From: Penium margaritaceum
Taxonomy: Eukaryota > Streptophyta > Zygnematophyceae > Desmidiales > Peniaceae
Length of the DNA stretch: 30,000 nt
Assembly (NCBI GenBank): GCA_023375785.1
Contig: SZWC01015142.1
Location: forward strand, 35,512 to 65,511
Reading direction: 5' to 3'
Shown one piece after another: positions 10,353 to 21,002 of this stretch. The notes under the pieces were generated by a model, which did no database searches, had not been told where the DNA came from, and was given only the letters and a program-made list of their open reading frames with translations. The position numbers were made by a program, and so were the translations under genes. Positions within the stretch are counted from its first letter, which is position 1. Each line of letters begins with the position of its first letter.

Positions 10353-11493
10353 ATGACTTCGATGATGGAGGAGCAGAACGTGCCTATGCACGCGAACCCT
10401 AAAGCAGTAGTGAATGCTCGCGTGGCAGGCTATGCAATAGCTTGATCAACCGTGACGGCTCCAACAACCAACCTAATCATGGATCCAACGGCGGTAACAC
10501 AGCCGTCCCTACCAACAGCCTGGACATCTGAATCGGGAATGATTGGTGGCACCAGATGACATGCGTGGATCAACGAGGAACTAGCGAATCGTATATCCAC
10601 ACTCGAGGGGATCAACAACCATCTGCTCCAACCTATCAACGTTGCGATGGAGGCTCTTCGCAAAGCAACTGCATAAGAAGCGGTGCTCATCAAGAGAAAC
10701 ACTCTACTCTTGAACGAACCAAAGATTTGTCCGGCCCCACCTGAACTGTTCAATCCTACACATTCTAAAGGACCGACGGTTTGGATGTGGCTGACGAGTC
10801 TGGAGGTACACTTCACCGCTGTTGGAGTCAACGACGATAAAAATAAAATTGACCTGGTGGCCGTGCTTTTGCATGGCATGGCACTAAGTTGGTGGTCTGA
10901 CCTTAAGGCTATCCAACGGCAGCGAGAGACCAGTGGTGTCTCATCAACGACCAATGGTGCCCGTCTCATATCACCGACTACAGGTGTTCTGTCCTTGCAA
11001 CAGATCAACCGACAATGGCAAGACATGCTGACGCCACCAACCGACTGGAATGAGTTCTCGGATACAATGCTAACACAAGAGTAGTCTGATGCTCGATAAA
11101 AGCTCCAGCGTCCCCGTCAATAGTCTAGCGTGAAACAGTACACGCGAAGATTCCGCGAGATCATCACTGGTGCAGACATCATCCCCGACAAGCTCTGTTT
11201 CCACTACAACAAACGGCCTCAAACGGGAGATCCAACGAGTCATCACCATCTTCGGCATCCAACACGACTTACCATGGATGATTGCAGCAGCAGAAAAGAT
11301 CAACAATGCTGACTATAATGCTCAGATCAAGGAATCATATGGCTGTCGACCTCCCAACCACAATTACCGTGGGAATGGGAAAAGTCGGCCGGGGGACTCC
11401 TCAATTCCAATGGAAGTGAACGCCTTCAAACAGAGAGACACACGCACCTACTACATCTGTAGAAAAGTCGGACATATGGCTCGCAACTGCTGA
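10353..11493 (+). pseudogene. G3 Gag (capsid and nucleocapsid)
   Basis: The ATG at 10353 opens a frame that runs through stops near 10443 (TGA) and 10557 (TGA), at 10674 (TAA), and a TAG, TAA, TAG cluster around 11082-11125. The capsid part has the plant Retrotrans_gag pattern: ELFNPTHSKGPTVWMWL, LLHGMALSWWSDL, and further on VKQYTRRFREI. A frameshift near 11210 moves the frame, after which IQHDLPWMIAAAEKIN leads to the nucleocapsid knuckle YYICRKVGHMARNC. The first Cys of this CCHC is Tyr, and the knuckle is followed by TGA. Gag normally packages element RNA into cytoplasmic particles. This copy cannot be translated as one protein. Confidence 0.85.
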
Positions 11494-11742
11494 ATCAACT
11501 AGCAAGGCAAAAATGGGAGGAATTCGTAGAAACATGAGTTGGGAAACTGCAAAGGACAGGAGTGAAAGGCGCGACTCTTGTCCAAGAGGAGCGATGTGCG
11601 CCAAACGATCACCCATCTAAATGGCTCATGATGTCACAGGGGGTTCAGAGATTGCGAAGTTTGACGAGGGGTATGAAGGCAACCAATGGTGATACTGCAA
11701 AAGGTGTAATCCCAAGGTTGCAAGAGTCACAAAATGGTACCA
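11494..11742 (+). other. G3 Gag-protease linker, decayed
   Basis: This segment is collinear with the same interval of G2 (shared blocks around ATGGCTCA and the CTCCTGTCCAGTC/CTCTTGTCCAAG region). No domain is recognised. Confidence 0.5.
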
Positions 11743-11910
11743 GCACTATTGGATGGATGGGCATCTCATAGTTTCGTAAGAGATGACATGGTTCAAAAGC
11801 TGGGGTTGCAGACCAAACCAAGAGTGTTTGAAGGAAAAACTATCGCAGGAGATTACAGATACAGAGACTATGAGAACTACTACAACTACAAGTGGGAGAC
11901 TTGAGGGATG
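11743..11910 (+). pseudogene. G3 protease
   Basis: ALLDGWASHSFVRDDM is followed by VQKLGLQTKPRVFEGKT, which matches plant Gypsy retropepsins (LLDSGASHSFI...LGL...). The catalytic triplet at 11752-11760 reads Asp-Gly-Trp where Asp-Ser/Thr-Gly is expected. G2 has Asp-Gly-Gly at the same place, so the Gly in the second position may be ancestral. The frame breaks about 50 codons later. The enzyme normally processes the Gag-Pol polyprotein. Confidence 0.75.
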
Positions 11911-12282
11911 TAACGGTCTGGAGGTCATGTCCATTGAGTGACCACAAATTTTTTCTCGGATGAGATTTCCTGTACCAGCACAATCCACAGGTTGACTAGA
12001 ACAGTGGCGACATCTAACATGGAAATCAATGGCGCCAAGCGAAAACTTTTGCGCGTAGGACGGAAGATGACAGCGGAAGTAGCAGAGGTGGTGGCAACAG
12101 AGGAATTTGTAGCGACCAAAAAGCGACAACCTATGCAGCCGATACTACTCAATTTAGCCAAGTGCCACATTCGACGAGAAGCTTATGCGTGGCTCGTACA
12201 TCTCGAGCCAATGGAGGAAGCGGAAGTAGTGAAAGCTGACTCATCAGCCTCATTTGTGTCATAGACATCAAAAACGTTCACG

Positions 12283-13137
12283 ATGATTCCCGAGGAGTTC
12301 GCACCTCTTGTCCAAGAGTTTACGGACGTCTTCCCCGACGAACTGCCAAAAACCTTACCACCTCAACTCAATATCAACCATCGCATCGAGCTAAAGCCGA
12401 GGAGTCGAACCACAGTTCGAAGGGCCTATCGGATGAGCGGCCATGAGCTGACCGAGCTGAAAAGCAACTCGATGAGATCCTCGGTCAAGGATTCTTCCTC
12501 CCATCCACGTCACCATACGCCGCACCAGTATTGTTTGTGCAAAAGAAAACTAGTGAAATCTAAATGTGGGTGGACTGCCGGGAGTTGAACGACGCAACCA
12601 TCAAGAACCACTACCCTCTTCCCCGAGCCGTGGAACTTTTTTACCACCTCCGAGGAGCACAAATTCTCACCAAAATCGACCTATGTAGCGATTATCACCA
12701 GATCTACGTGACAGACGCCAACATCGAGAAGACTGCATTCCAAACATGCTGCGGGCGTTTCGAGTTCACGGTCATGCCGTTTAGACTCACGAATGCCCCC
12801 ACAACGTTCATGATGGCAATGAACAACATTTTCCACCCGTGCCTCGACAATTTTATCGTGGTATACCTCGACAACATCCTGGTGTATAATTGCACCCCGG
12901 AGGAGCACGATGGAAATCTTCGAAAAGATATCGAATTTCAACAAAGAGAAACTTTTCAGAAAACACTCGAAGTGCAACATCGGCCGTCGTTCGATCGAGT
13001 TTTGGGGTCACGTCATCAACGACGGACGAAAAGTGGCAGCATTCGCTGATTGGCCGGCACAAACCAACATCCAAGATGTTCAGATTTTTCTCAGATTCTA
13101 CAATTACTATCGTCTTTTTTTACGGGATTACGCCTGA
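12283..13137 (+). pseudogene. G3 reverse transcriptase
   Basis: The lead-in EEFAPLVQEFTDVFPDELP and RMSGHELTEL is followed, after a frameshift near 12460, by the fingers and then CRELNDATIKNHYPLP, AQILTKIDLCSDYHQI and TVMPFRLTNAPTTFM. The palm box at 12864-12875 reads YLDN in place of YLDD, within FIVVYLDNILVYNCTPEEH. The thumb contains FWGHVIND and FADWPAQTNIQDVQIFLRF and ends at DYA before a TGA. The 12564-13049 stretch is open for about 160 codons, which makes it the best preserved part of the copy. RT copies the element RNA. Losing the second catalytic Asp should abolish activity. Confidence 0.9.
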
Positions 13138-13218
13138 GTGTCAGCGCCTCTCTCCGATCTCACTTGAAAAGAAAATGAGTGGTGATGGAGGGACAGTGAA
13201 CAAGAAACATACACCGCT

Positions 13219-13623
13219 TTGGGGAACACTCTGACCTCGGTGCCAACCCTAGGATTAGCCGATCCAACAGTCGATTACATCATGGCTACAGACTCATCCG
13301 ATCGAGCCATCGGCGTGGTTCTCCTACAAGATCATGGCAACGAAGAACAACCGGTCGCAAAATTTGTGTCGAACAGAACTCAACTAGGCCGTACACGAGA
13401 AGGAGATGCTAGCAGTCGTACACGCATTTCAGACATGGTAGTTATATCTTCAATGTCGCCGATGCTCCATACGCACCAACAGTCATGCACTGAAATATTT
13501 AAAGACGCAGCCGGACCTCAGTCAACGTCAAACCTGGTGGATGGAGTTCCTTGAATCTGGGTTCGACTACGATATTGAGTATCGGCGGGGAGAAACCAAC
13601 CCAACAGACGTGCTCAGCCGCTG
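13219..13623 (+). pseudogene. G3 RNase H
   Basis: VDYIMATDSSDRAIGVVLLQDHG carries the first catalytic Asp region of Ty3/Gypsy RNase H (TDASxxAIGAVLxQ). After frameshifts around 13400-13550 the domain closes with WMEFLESGFDYDIEYRRG and ETNPTDVLSR, which matches the usual end (fdI.Y.pGk.N.vADaLSR), followed by TGA. It degrades RNA in RNA-DNA hybrids during cDNA synthesis. Confidence 0.85.
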
Positions 13624-13800
13624 ACCAGACCTAATGGCTGCGGCATCGACACTTCAGTTGTGGCAATATCCGTGTCTTGAGCAGTTGTTCACACGAGGCT
13701 ACGACCAGCATGGTGGATACGACAAGGAAATATTTTGGCACGATGCACCTATTGGCAGCAACAATCCACTCGTCAGGTGGTCGTTCCCCCAAACAACGAA
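13624..13800 (+). other. G3 RNase H-integrase linker
   Basis: Short decayed spacer. No motif recognised. Confidence 0.4.
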
Positions 13801-14562
13801 CTCTATTGCATGATGCTCGAGGAGTGCAATGACACTGGACTAGGTGGACACTTCGGAGGAGTGTGAAGAAGCTGGCAAAGCACTACTGGTGGGACAAGAT
13901 GCAAACTGATGTGGCTAGCTTATGCAAATCCTGCGACACATGTCAGCGACAAAAATCCCGTCGCACGAGGCCACCCAGACTTCTACTTCTTCACCCGGCC
14001 GCTCCCCATTCCGAAAGAACCGTGGACCGATATCTCCATGAACTTTGTCACTGGATTACTGGTCACACCCAAGGGATATGATGCAATCCTCGTGGTTGTC
14101 GACAAGTTCTCCAAATTTTCTCACTTTATTCTGATGGCGACCACCCTCATCGCCGAAGGAAGAGCACTGCTGTTTTTAGTCAACATTGTGCATCTACATA
14201 GCTTGCCGAAAACTATCACGAGCGATAGAGACAGTCGATTCACCAGTCGTTTTTTACGCGAACTGATGACTTGTTACAGCAGCCAGATCTAGCTTTCAAT
14301 GGCGTTGCACCCTCAAACCGATGGCCAAACGGAGCGGACCAATCAGACGCTCGAACAACTTCTTAGAACATTATGGGAACCACACGGGACGGATTGGACA
14401 GCGAAACTCCCGACTACTGAAATTGCATATAACTCGGCAATCTCCACCGCAACGGGTCAAACTCCGTTCAAAGTGGTGTATGGAAAACTTCCTGCCACAC
14501 CAGACAGACTCCACAGCCAGAGCAACATTCCCGCGGTCGACGTCCAATGCCGCAACTGCTAA
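13801..14562 (+). pseudogene. G3 integrase: zinc-binding and catalytic core
   Basis: LYCMMLEECNDTGLGGHFGG is followed by KLAKHYWWDKM and then LCKSCDTCQRQKS, the HHCC zinc-binding region, with the first His apparently Asn. The catalytic core begins PWTDISMNFVTGL. Its first catalytic Asp is Asn (AAC at 14041-14043). ITSDRDSRFTSRF holds the second Asp and ALHPQTDGQTERTNQTLEQ the Glu, with a TAG just before. The core ends with EIAYNSAISTATGQTPFKVVYG, typical of chromoviruses. Two frame changes lie within it. Integrase joins cDNA ends to target DNA. This one lacks a catalytic residue. Confidence 0.9.
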
Positions 14563-14730
14563 TGCATCTGGGATGAAACACGGCAGACACTCGCAAAGAC
14601 ACAAGCGGTGATGAAGCAAGTAGCTAACCGGCATCACAGCGACGATGTGATCACTGCACGGAAAAACGTTCTCCTTAGTTCGAAAAACATCAAACACCGT
14701 TGAGCTGATTGCTCGAAACTCACACCGTGA

Positions 14731-14885
14731 TGGTTAAGACCGTTTGAGATCAAGCGCATGCAAACCCCCATGGCTGCGTAACTCGAACTCCCCAACCCTA
14801 TGCAGATTCACGCGATGTTCCATATCAGCAGAATTAAGCACCACCTTGACCCCAGCGAGAAATTCCCCGATAGGGATGTACCTCC
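14731..14885 (+). pseudogene. G3 GPY/F module up to the C4 insertion point
   Basis: WLRPFEIKRMQTPMAA, a TAA, then LELPNPMQIHAMFHISRIK. This is the GPY/F segment that links integrase to the chromodomain. The coding sequence reaches DRDVPP at the CCTCC target site, is broken there by C4, and resumes at 22776 in the same reading phase. Confidence 0.8.
14881..14885 (+). repeat. Target-site duplication of C4, left copy (CCTCC)
   Basis: CCTCC sits immediately before the TG of the 5' LTR. The identical CCTCC follows the CA of the 3' LTR at 22776-22780. A 5-bp duplication is the normal footprint of Copia integrase. Confidence 0.92.
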
Positions 14886-15414
14886 TGTTGTTTTGTGTGT
14901 CGTACACAGCTTACAGTGACCCCTCGGCTCATGTCCATTCACGTGCAGATCCCTCACACTGGCGACGGTGGCAGAAGACTGGCGACCGGCGGCGACGGGT
15001 GCCCAAAAGACTTCCGTATTTTGTAGATTCACGCTGTGTCACAGCACACAGACGTGCAGCCTATTAGGACGTAGATCTCATCGATGCGGCCGTTCTGGTT
15101 CAAACGACTCGTCGTTCTGACGTGTCTGCACGGAGTTTTGGCCAAAGCGGTGTTTTTGCCACTGTTTTGTCCTACTAGAAAATAGCGCCCTTTGTGCGCC
15201 GCGTGTGTGTGCACTAGGTCCGTGACACTAGGTTGCCCAGACCTCAGTTGTCATCTCTCTCTGCACAAATCAACATTTTACAGCTTCTAACACTTGTACT
15301 TGTGTCCCTAGCCAATCCCTTGCTGCTCTCACCTCCACCTGTGCGTGCTCGTGAGTTAGCTGGCCGGCTTGTACTGCCGCGGCAGCGACAGAAGTGCTAG
15401 GTAGCTGTCTCTCA
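14886..15414 (+). repeat. C4 5' LTR
   Basis: 529 bp, starting TGTTGTTTTG and ending GTCTCTCA, directly against the primer-binding site. It matches 22243-22775 along its length. It would supply the promoter and polyadenylation signals, but I do not assign specific promoter boxes. Confidence 0.93.
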
Positions 15415-15426
15415 TGGTATCAGAGC
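15415..15426 (+). promoter_or_regulatory. C4 primer-binding site (tRNA-iMet)
   Basis: TGGTATCAGAGC begins at the base after the 5' LTR and matches the plant initiator tRNA-Met 3' end. Confidence 0.95.
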
Positions 15427-16188
15427 GGCGAGCCAGAGCTCGTACAGCTGCGTAGCAGAGACGCAGCAACCGTAGTAGCCAGGAGCAACCGCAGCCGTTG
15501 CCTTGAGTAACAGCAGAAGCAGTGTCCCCTGCCTCAACGGGAGGTCCTGGGAGGGCCCACCACCACTTCGACCGTTTTTTTAAGAAATCCGCAGCTATTC
15601 TGCGGTCAATCCACGACAGCAGCAGCCGCTCTGCGGAAAATCCGCGGTGCTCCGCGGCGACGAGACCTCCACGGCGGACGCGACAACTGCGCGGCCGCAG
15701 CGGAACGCGCCGACTGTGCCACAGTGGCACGCGGCGTTCCAAATACGTCACCTCACGGTGACAGCACCGCGGTGGATCTGCGGTGTTCTACGGATCCACG
15801 TTATTCTGCCGTCGCAGCCCCTCGGTGGTTCCGGAACACACCGGTGCTGCTCGTCGGTGTTCCGCGGTCGCCAGTCCGTGACAGTTCCACGGCAATCCCG
15901 CGGTCGCCAGACGCGGCCGCTCTGCGGTGGTTACGGAACGCACCAATGGTGGTGCCCCGGCAGATCACGGCACCCCACCGTGTTCCGCATCGGAGCGACC
16001 GCGGCAACTGCTCCGCTGCAATTTTTGCGACGTTCCACAGCGGCGTTCCGCGAAAGTGTTCCGCGGAAGTTTTTTTTTTCTGCGAGGTATTCCGCGGTAG
16101 CATTCCACAGTGTTATCTAACGGTAGCGTTTCGCGGCAGCGTTCCGCGGCAGTAACAAAAAAAAAGGAGGGGGGAGCAACCTTTTGTC
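15427..16188 (+). other. C4 untranslated leader
   Basis: A 762-bp GC-rich leader lies between the primer site and the gag start. It contains short open frames on both strands that show no domain. The main feature is the dispersed CCGCGG-type repeat listed separately. Packaging and dimerisation signals of retroelements lie in this position, but none can be named here. Confidence 0.7.
15583..16153 (+). repeat. Dispersed TTCCGCGG-like repeats in the C4 leader
   Basis: A motif close to GTTCCGCGG(C/T)AG recurs irregularly. The palindrome CCGCGG appears about eight times (for example near 15637, 15649, 15767, 15867, 15899, 16059, 16092, 16145), with many one-base variants between. Copies are not evenly spaced, so this is a degraded minisatellite-like field and not a clean tandem array. 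Confidence 0.75.
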
Positions 16189-17799
16189 ATGCCCAAACAA
16201 ACTCCCGTCAGCGCCACCACCGACGCAACTGCCGATGGCAGCTCCGTCAGCGGCCAACGCCGGGCGCCACCATCATCACCACAGCGGCAGTTACAACAGC
16301 AGCAGCAGTAGCAACAACAACAACAACAGCAACAGCAGCAGCAGCAGCGACAGCAGCAGCCGCCACAACAGCAACAACAGCAGCGACCGTCGAGCCCGAA
16401 GACATTGGCGCACCAAGTGAGCGCGTTGGCTGACCTACAGGCGGAGAGTCGCGATACTGTGACGAAGCACGTCACTGAGCTGCAGGACCTGATCAGAGGC
16501 CTACTGCGTCAGCAGCATCAGGCCCAGCAAAAGCAGCAGCACTTGTCAGCAGACCAGAGCGAGGATCACCTCGCTCCTGGCAGCAATGCAGATAAGGTTG
16601 CGGAGACCCTCTCCGACTCTGGCAAGGAGGGTGAGGAGGAGCTGCTGCGAGCACGCCTCATCCACCTGGAGGCACGCCGTAGAACGCGTGAGGCCAGTGC
16701 CGCCCTCCAGGGCAGGAGGTCCAGCGCCGACGCCGGCCTGAGCTCGTCTCGCCGCCCTCTGAGCATTGAGGAACTGGCTCTGCGGGGCCGCCTGGGCAAG
16801 GGGGTTGCCTCCTCTATGCCCGGTCCCGCGGTGGCTCCAGCCGTCGCTCTACCGACGGTCAAGCCACCCCACTGGTTTGAGTCGGACCCACCCATCTTCC
16901 GGACTGGGAACGACTACAAGTCTTGGGAGCCGCGCTTTCGCATGTGGGCCATAAGCGAGGGAGTCCTCGCCTACTACCTCACCCCCTACCAGGCGTCTGA
17001 CCCCGCCCAGATGTAGATGGCGGTCCGTGTCGCCTCCGGTCTGATGAAGACCGCCCCAGACTTCACCAAGGACTTCAGTCGGTTCCTTGGCGATCCGCTG
17101 ACCGGCTCAGGAGCTAACCCTCGAGAGGCGTGGGCACTGGCTGTCACTCTTTTCTAGGGAGCCACCCTTGACCTGACGTCCCAGCGCCTCGCCGACTTCA
17201 ACTCCCTCTGCCAGACTTCTCAGGAGTCTACAGCTCACTACTGGCGTCGGGCGATCCAGCTGTACGAGGAGCTGGGAGACGATGCTCCTGCGCAGTACTC
17301 CGCACTCCAGGTCATCCTCTATGGCATTCACCCTGACTACTCACGCGTCTTCAGCAAATTCGACCAGACTCTGCTTCGCGACATGGCGAGCGATGGGATC
17401 CTGCTGCGCTGGGCCACCATTCACTTCCTGGAGGTCGCCGGCATGGACGCCGCGAACCGCGCTCGTCGCAGCACCGCTTCAGCTGCAGTTGCCGCCGCAT
17501 CCCCATCCCCACCGTCTACAGCTACAGCAGCCCCAGCTCAGGGAAAGAAGGGCCGCAAATCGCCCGGTGGTGGTTCGAGCGGCGGGACCAGTAGCGGCAC
17601 CAGCACCAGCAGTATCAGCGGCAACAGCAGCAGCAACGGTGGCGGCAACAGCAGCAGCAGTAGCAGCAGCGGATCCGGCAGCACAGCGGGTCGCCGGCTC
17701 GTGTGCTTCAACTGCGGAGGTGACCATCGCTATCCCAAATGCACTCGTCTGACAGGCCGCTCATTGGACTGGGCCAAGGTCACCCGTGGGCTGCAGTAG
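16189..17799 (+). pseudogene. C4 Gag
   Basis: The ATG at 16189 (MPKQTPVSATT) starts the frame that continues into pol. A polyglutamine tract (about 16282-16390) contains a TAG at 16309. A charged, probably helical region follows (LQDLIRGLLRQQHQAQQK, LLRARLIHLEARRRTREA), then the capsid segment from PPHWFESDPPIF and SWEPRFRMWA to HYWRRAIQLYEEL and LRWATIHFLEVAG. A Gly/Ser-rich linker leads to the zinc knuckle CFNCGGDHRYPKC, a CX2CX3HX4C variant. In-frame TAGs lie at 16309, 17014, 17155 and 17797. There is no other kind of stop and no frameshift. Gag forms the particle and binds RNA. If UAG were decoded, it would be full length. Confidence 0.88.
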
Positions 17800-20034
17800 G
17801 CGCACGAGGCGCGCATGCGCCAGACGTCCGGTGCAACTGCCCGCTCGGCCGCCACTATCGCAGCCATCCCAGAGGATTCCGCCCCCACGGCAGGCTCCTC
17901 CGCGGATCCCCGTGACCAGGCACTCGCTGAACGCGACAGAACGATCGCCGAGCTGCACCAGCTACTCACCCTGTGCTCATCTCAGGGAGGTGCGAGTGAG
18001 TTGACTGAGTCGAGGGGTCCTACTGCTTTTGGACTGTCTGTGTCAGTGCGTGATGATGCCTGTGGTGGTCCCCATGCCCAGCCATGTGCGTGTGAAGGAC
18101 CTGACGATGTGTCTTGGTTGCATGGGGCTCATGTGCACTCCGCTGGTCGCCTTGTCGTGTCCCCCGCTGAGCGTCCCACTGCCACGCCTTGTTTCGTCGC
18201 CGAATGCCATGTTTGTTTTGTCCCTTGTACGCGTTTCACCGACACCACCTGGGTCGTTGACTCTAACGCCACCCACCACATGACGTGTCGCCGTGAAGCC
18301 TTTGTCGTCCTGCATCCTGTTGGCAATGTTCACTCTGTTCACACTGTAGCTGGCCATGAGGTCCCTGTCCAAGGTGTTGGGGTTGTGCAGTTCACCGGGC
18401 CTGCTGGTCCCGTATACATCTCCAACGTCCTCTTTGTCCCTGATCTAGAACTCAGTTTTCTGTCTGTCCGTGCTTGCACCAAGATGGGCCTGGGTGTCAC
18501 ACACACAGCTGCTGATGCTTGCATCTTTGTGCATGACACCGAGGAGACCGTCCTCAGTGGGACGGTCGTCGATGATCTGCATCACATTTCTGGGTCCTGT
18601 ACGAGTGCACCCCCTTTGCCTCCGTCTCCCACTGCTTGTGTTTTTGTCGCTGGTACTCTCTCCCCCGAGCACCACCGTCTCCTGAATCGACGCCTTTGTC
18701 ATGTGAACCTTGGGTCTGTCGACAGGCTGGTCCGCACTCAGCCCGCTCTTGGTCTTGATGCGGCATCCTTCGAGGCGCCGCCCACGACCGATTGCCTGGC
18801 CTGTGCTGAAGGCAAAATGCACCGGTCCACCTATCCCGCGTCTGTCTCCAGGGCTCGTCGGCCCTTGGAGCTTGTCCACTCCGACCTCATGGGTCCGCTC
18901 CCTGTCCAGTTTCAGGAGGACTGCGGTTGCTACGTCCTAACGTTGACTGATGACTTCACGCGCATGCGCTGGGTCTACAGTCTGTGTCACAAGAGCGATG
19001 TCGCCATTGCAGTCTGCATTTGGCTTGTCATGGCCGAGCGCCAGTCTCCCCACCGCCTTCAGACCTTTTGCTCGGACCGCGGCGGCGAGTACCTCGGTGA
19101 CATGGCCCGCGCCTTCACCGAGCTTGGTGTCTTTCACAACCTCTCCGCTCCCGCCACCCCCCAGCAGAATGGTGTCTCAGAGCGCTGGAACTGCACCATG
19201 GAGGATGCGGTCCGCCCCATGCGCACCGACAGCGCCATGCCTGAGGCCTTTGCCTTCGAGGGCATGGCGTACATGACCTGGGTCTGGAACCGCATTCCCC
19301 ACGGCCCCCTCCCCGGTCATCGCACGCCCTACGAACTGTGGTACGGGCGTCACGCGGATCTGCGCCTGGCCCATGTCTCGGGCTCCTTTGCCTACGTCTG
19401 GTTCACACCGGAGCAGCAGGGGAGCAAGCTCTCTCTGTGGGGCCAAATTTTCGCCTTCGTTGGTGTCACCCCACGGTCCAAGGCCTGGCGGTTCTGGTAC
19501 CCTGAGCGACGCCGCATCGTGGAGTCCCATGACGCTCTCTTCTTCAAGCATCTCACCTTCCGCGACCTTGCCCGCATCCACGCTCTGCGCGCTGCGCATG
19601 CCCCGGGGTGTGCCGGACCCCGTAGTGTGGAGGAGGCTCCTGGCACGGTTGGCACAGTGCCCCCGTCCAGTACGGTCACTCCGTCACCGACACCCCAGGG
19701 GTTGTCCCAAGAGGCTGTGCCCACCGGCACCCCGCGCCCCGCCCCATCCGCGGCTCACTCCTCTGCACCTGACTCTCCGCTGTCGCCCATGTCCCAGTCT
19801 GAATCCGAGTTTGTCTACGCGTCTGAGGCTCTACCGGATCCTGCGCCTGTCTCCACGTCTGAGGATCTGCCAAATCCTGCGCATGCTTCCGCGTCTGAGG
19901 CCCTGCCGGATCCTGCGTCCGCGTCCGTGTCTGGCTCTGAGCCGTCCCCGCCTCCGGCCACGGACATGTCTGCGTCTGCCGCGGTCCCTGCTAATGAGGC
20001 CACGCCGGCCTCGAGTGGCGCGCCTGCCGTGTAG
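17800..20034 (+). pseudogene. C4 protease and integrase
   Basis: A 739-codon open stretch in frame with Gag. Protease: TTWVVDSNATHHMT, where the Copia active site DSG reads DSN (18259-18267), then VPVQGVGVVQF and VLFVPDLELSFLSV. The pre-integrase HHCC region gives LLNRRLCHVN (first His replaced) and CLACAEGKMHR. The catalytic core keeps all three acidic residues: Asp in VHSDLMGP (18883), Asp in CSDRGGEY (19075) and Glu in QQNGVSERW (19180), with the expected 35-residue spacing between the last two. The typical HRTPYELWYGRH and FVGVTPRSKAWRFWYP follow, then a Pro/Ser-rich tail. It ends at a TAG (20032). Integrase looks intact but protease probably is not. Confidence 0.9.
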
Positions 20035-21002
20035 TCCACACCGGCATGTGAGTCAGCGGCACCCACTGCTCCTGCCCCGTCGGACCCCTACTCACGAGCA
20101 CCAAGCGGACGTCTCCGCCCATGCCTCATACGCAGCGTCGTCAGCGGTGACCCGGGCACGAAGGGCCTCGGCCTGAGTGCTCGCGGCCTCGCCGAGGTTC
20201 ACCCTGGTTATGCCACTGGTATAGCACTACTTGCTCATGAGCGCGGTCTTGCTCGTGACGCCGCTGAGGCCATGGTGACGGTCGACCCTCCCTATGCGGC
20301 GTATGCCCTGGCTACACGTAGTGCACCAGTAGTGTCTCCCGATCCCACCAGTCTGCCTTAGGCCTTGTCAGCCTCCAACGCTGAACAGTGGCGCGTTGCC
20401 TGCCAGGCTGAGCTCGATGCCATCCGAGAGCATGGCGTCTTTGAGCTGGTGGACTTGCCAAAGAACTGCAAGGCCATCAAGGCCAAGTGGGTTCTACGCA
20501 AGAAGTTCAAGCCAGACGGCACTGTGGAGTACTACAAAGCACGCCTGACAACGAAAGGCTTCTCTCAGGTCCCTAGCGTGGACTACACGGAGACCTTTGC
20601 CCCTGTTGGGCATATGACGAACACGCTCACACTGCTGAGCCAGGCGGCACAGCACGATTGGAAACTCCATTAGATAGATGTCAACAACGCATTCCTGAAC
20701 AGGGACCTTGAGGAGGAGATCTACATGATCCAGCCACCGGCTTTGAGGACGGCACTGGTCGCGTATACCGGCTGCGGAAGGCCTTGTACGGCCTGAAACA
20801 GTCACCTTGCTGCTGGAACCAGGAGATCACCAGTACAAGGACACGCTGGGTACGTTCAGAGTGATGCTGACCTATCCTTGTTCCTCTCACAATCCCCGGC
20901 ACCGCTCGCTGCCATCCTCGTCCACGTGGACGATCTTCTGATCGCCTCACCTGACCTGAAAGCAGTGAACGCTGCCAAGGCCGTTCTCTCCTCGCCTACA
21001 AG
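20035..21002 (+). pseudogene. C4 reverse transcriptase
   Basis: The same frame continues past the TAG at 20032 to another at 20359, just before SASNAEQWRVACQAEL. The RT start follows: VFELVDLPKNCKAIKAKWVL, YKARLTTKGFSQVPSVDYTETFAPVG. A TAG at 20671 replaces the Gln of LHQxDVNNAFL. Around 20738 a one-base loss shifts the frame inside the PPGF motif. Two or more further indels occur before 21003. Between them LRKALYGLKQSP and the active-site box HVDDLLIA (20923-20934, Tyr replaced by His) are readable. It copies element RNA in the live family. Here the indels disable it. Confidence 0.88.

Noticed and set aside
10430..11026. 198-codon minus-strand frame
   Set aside because: It lies antisense to recognisable Gag of G3 and shows no family motif.
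15647..16155. Overlapping plus-strand frames in the C4 leader
   Set aside because: They are products of the CCGCGG-type repeats and end before the gag ATG. No domain is present.
17797..17799. MLV-style programmed readthrough UAG between nucleocapsid and protease
   Set aside because: The context (TAG GCG CAC) lacks the G-rich codon that follows the UAG in MLV-type signals, and seven similar TAGs lie elsewhere in the frame, so this one is not special.
19373..20176. 267-codon plus-strand frame rich in Pro, Arg and Ser
   Set aside because: It overlaps the C4 integrase frame in another phase. Its composition is a by-product of GC-rich codons.
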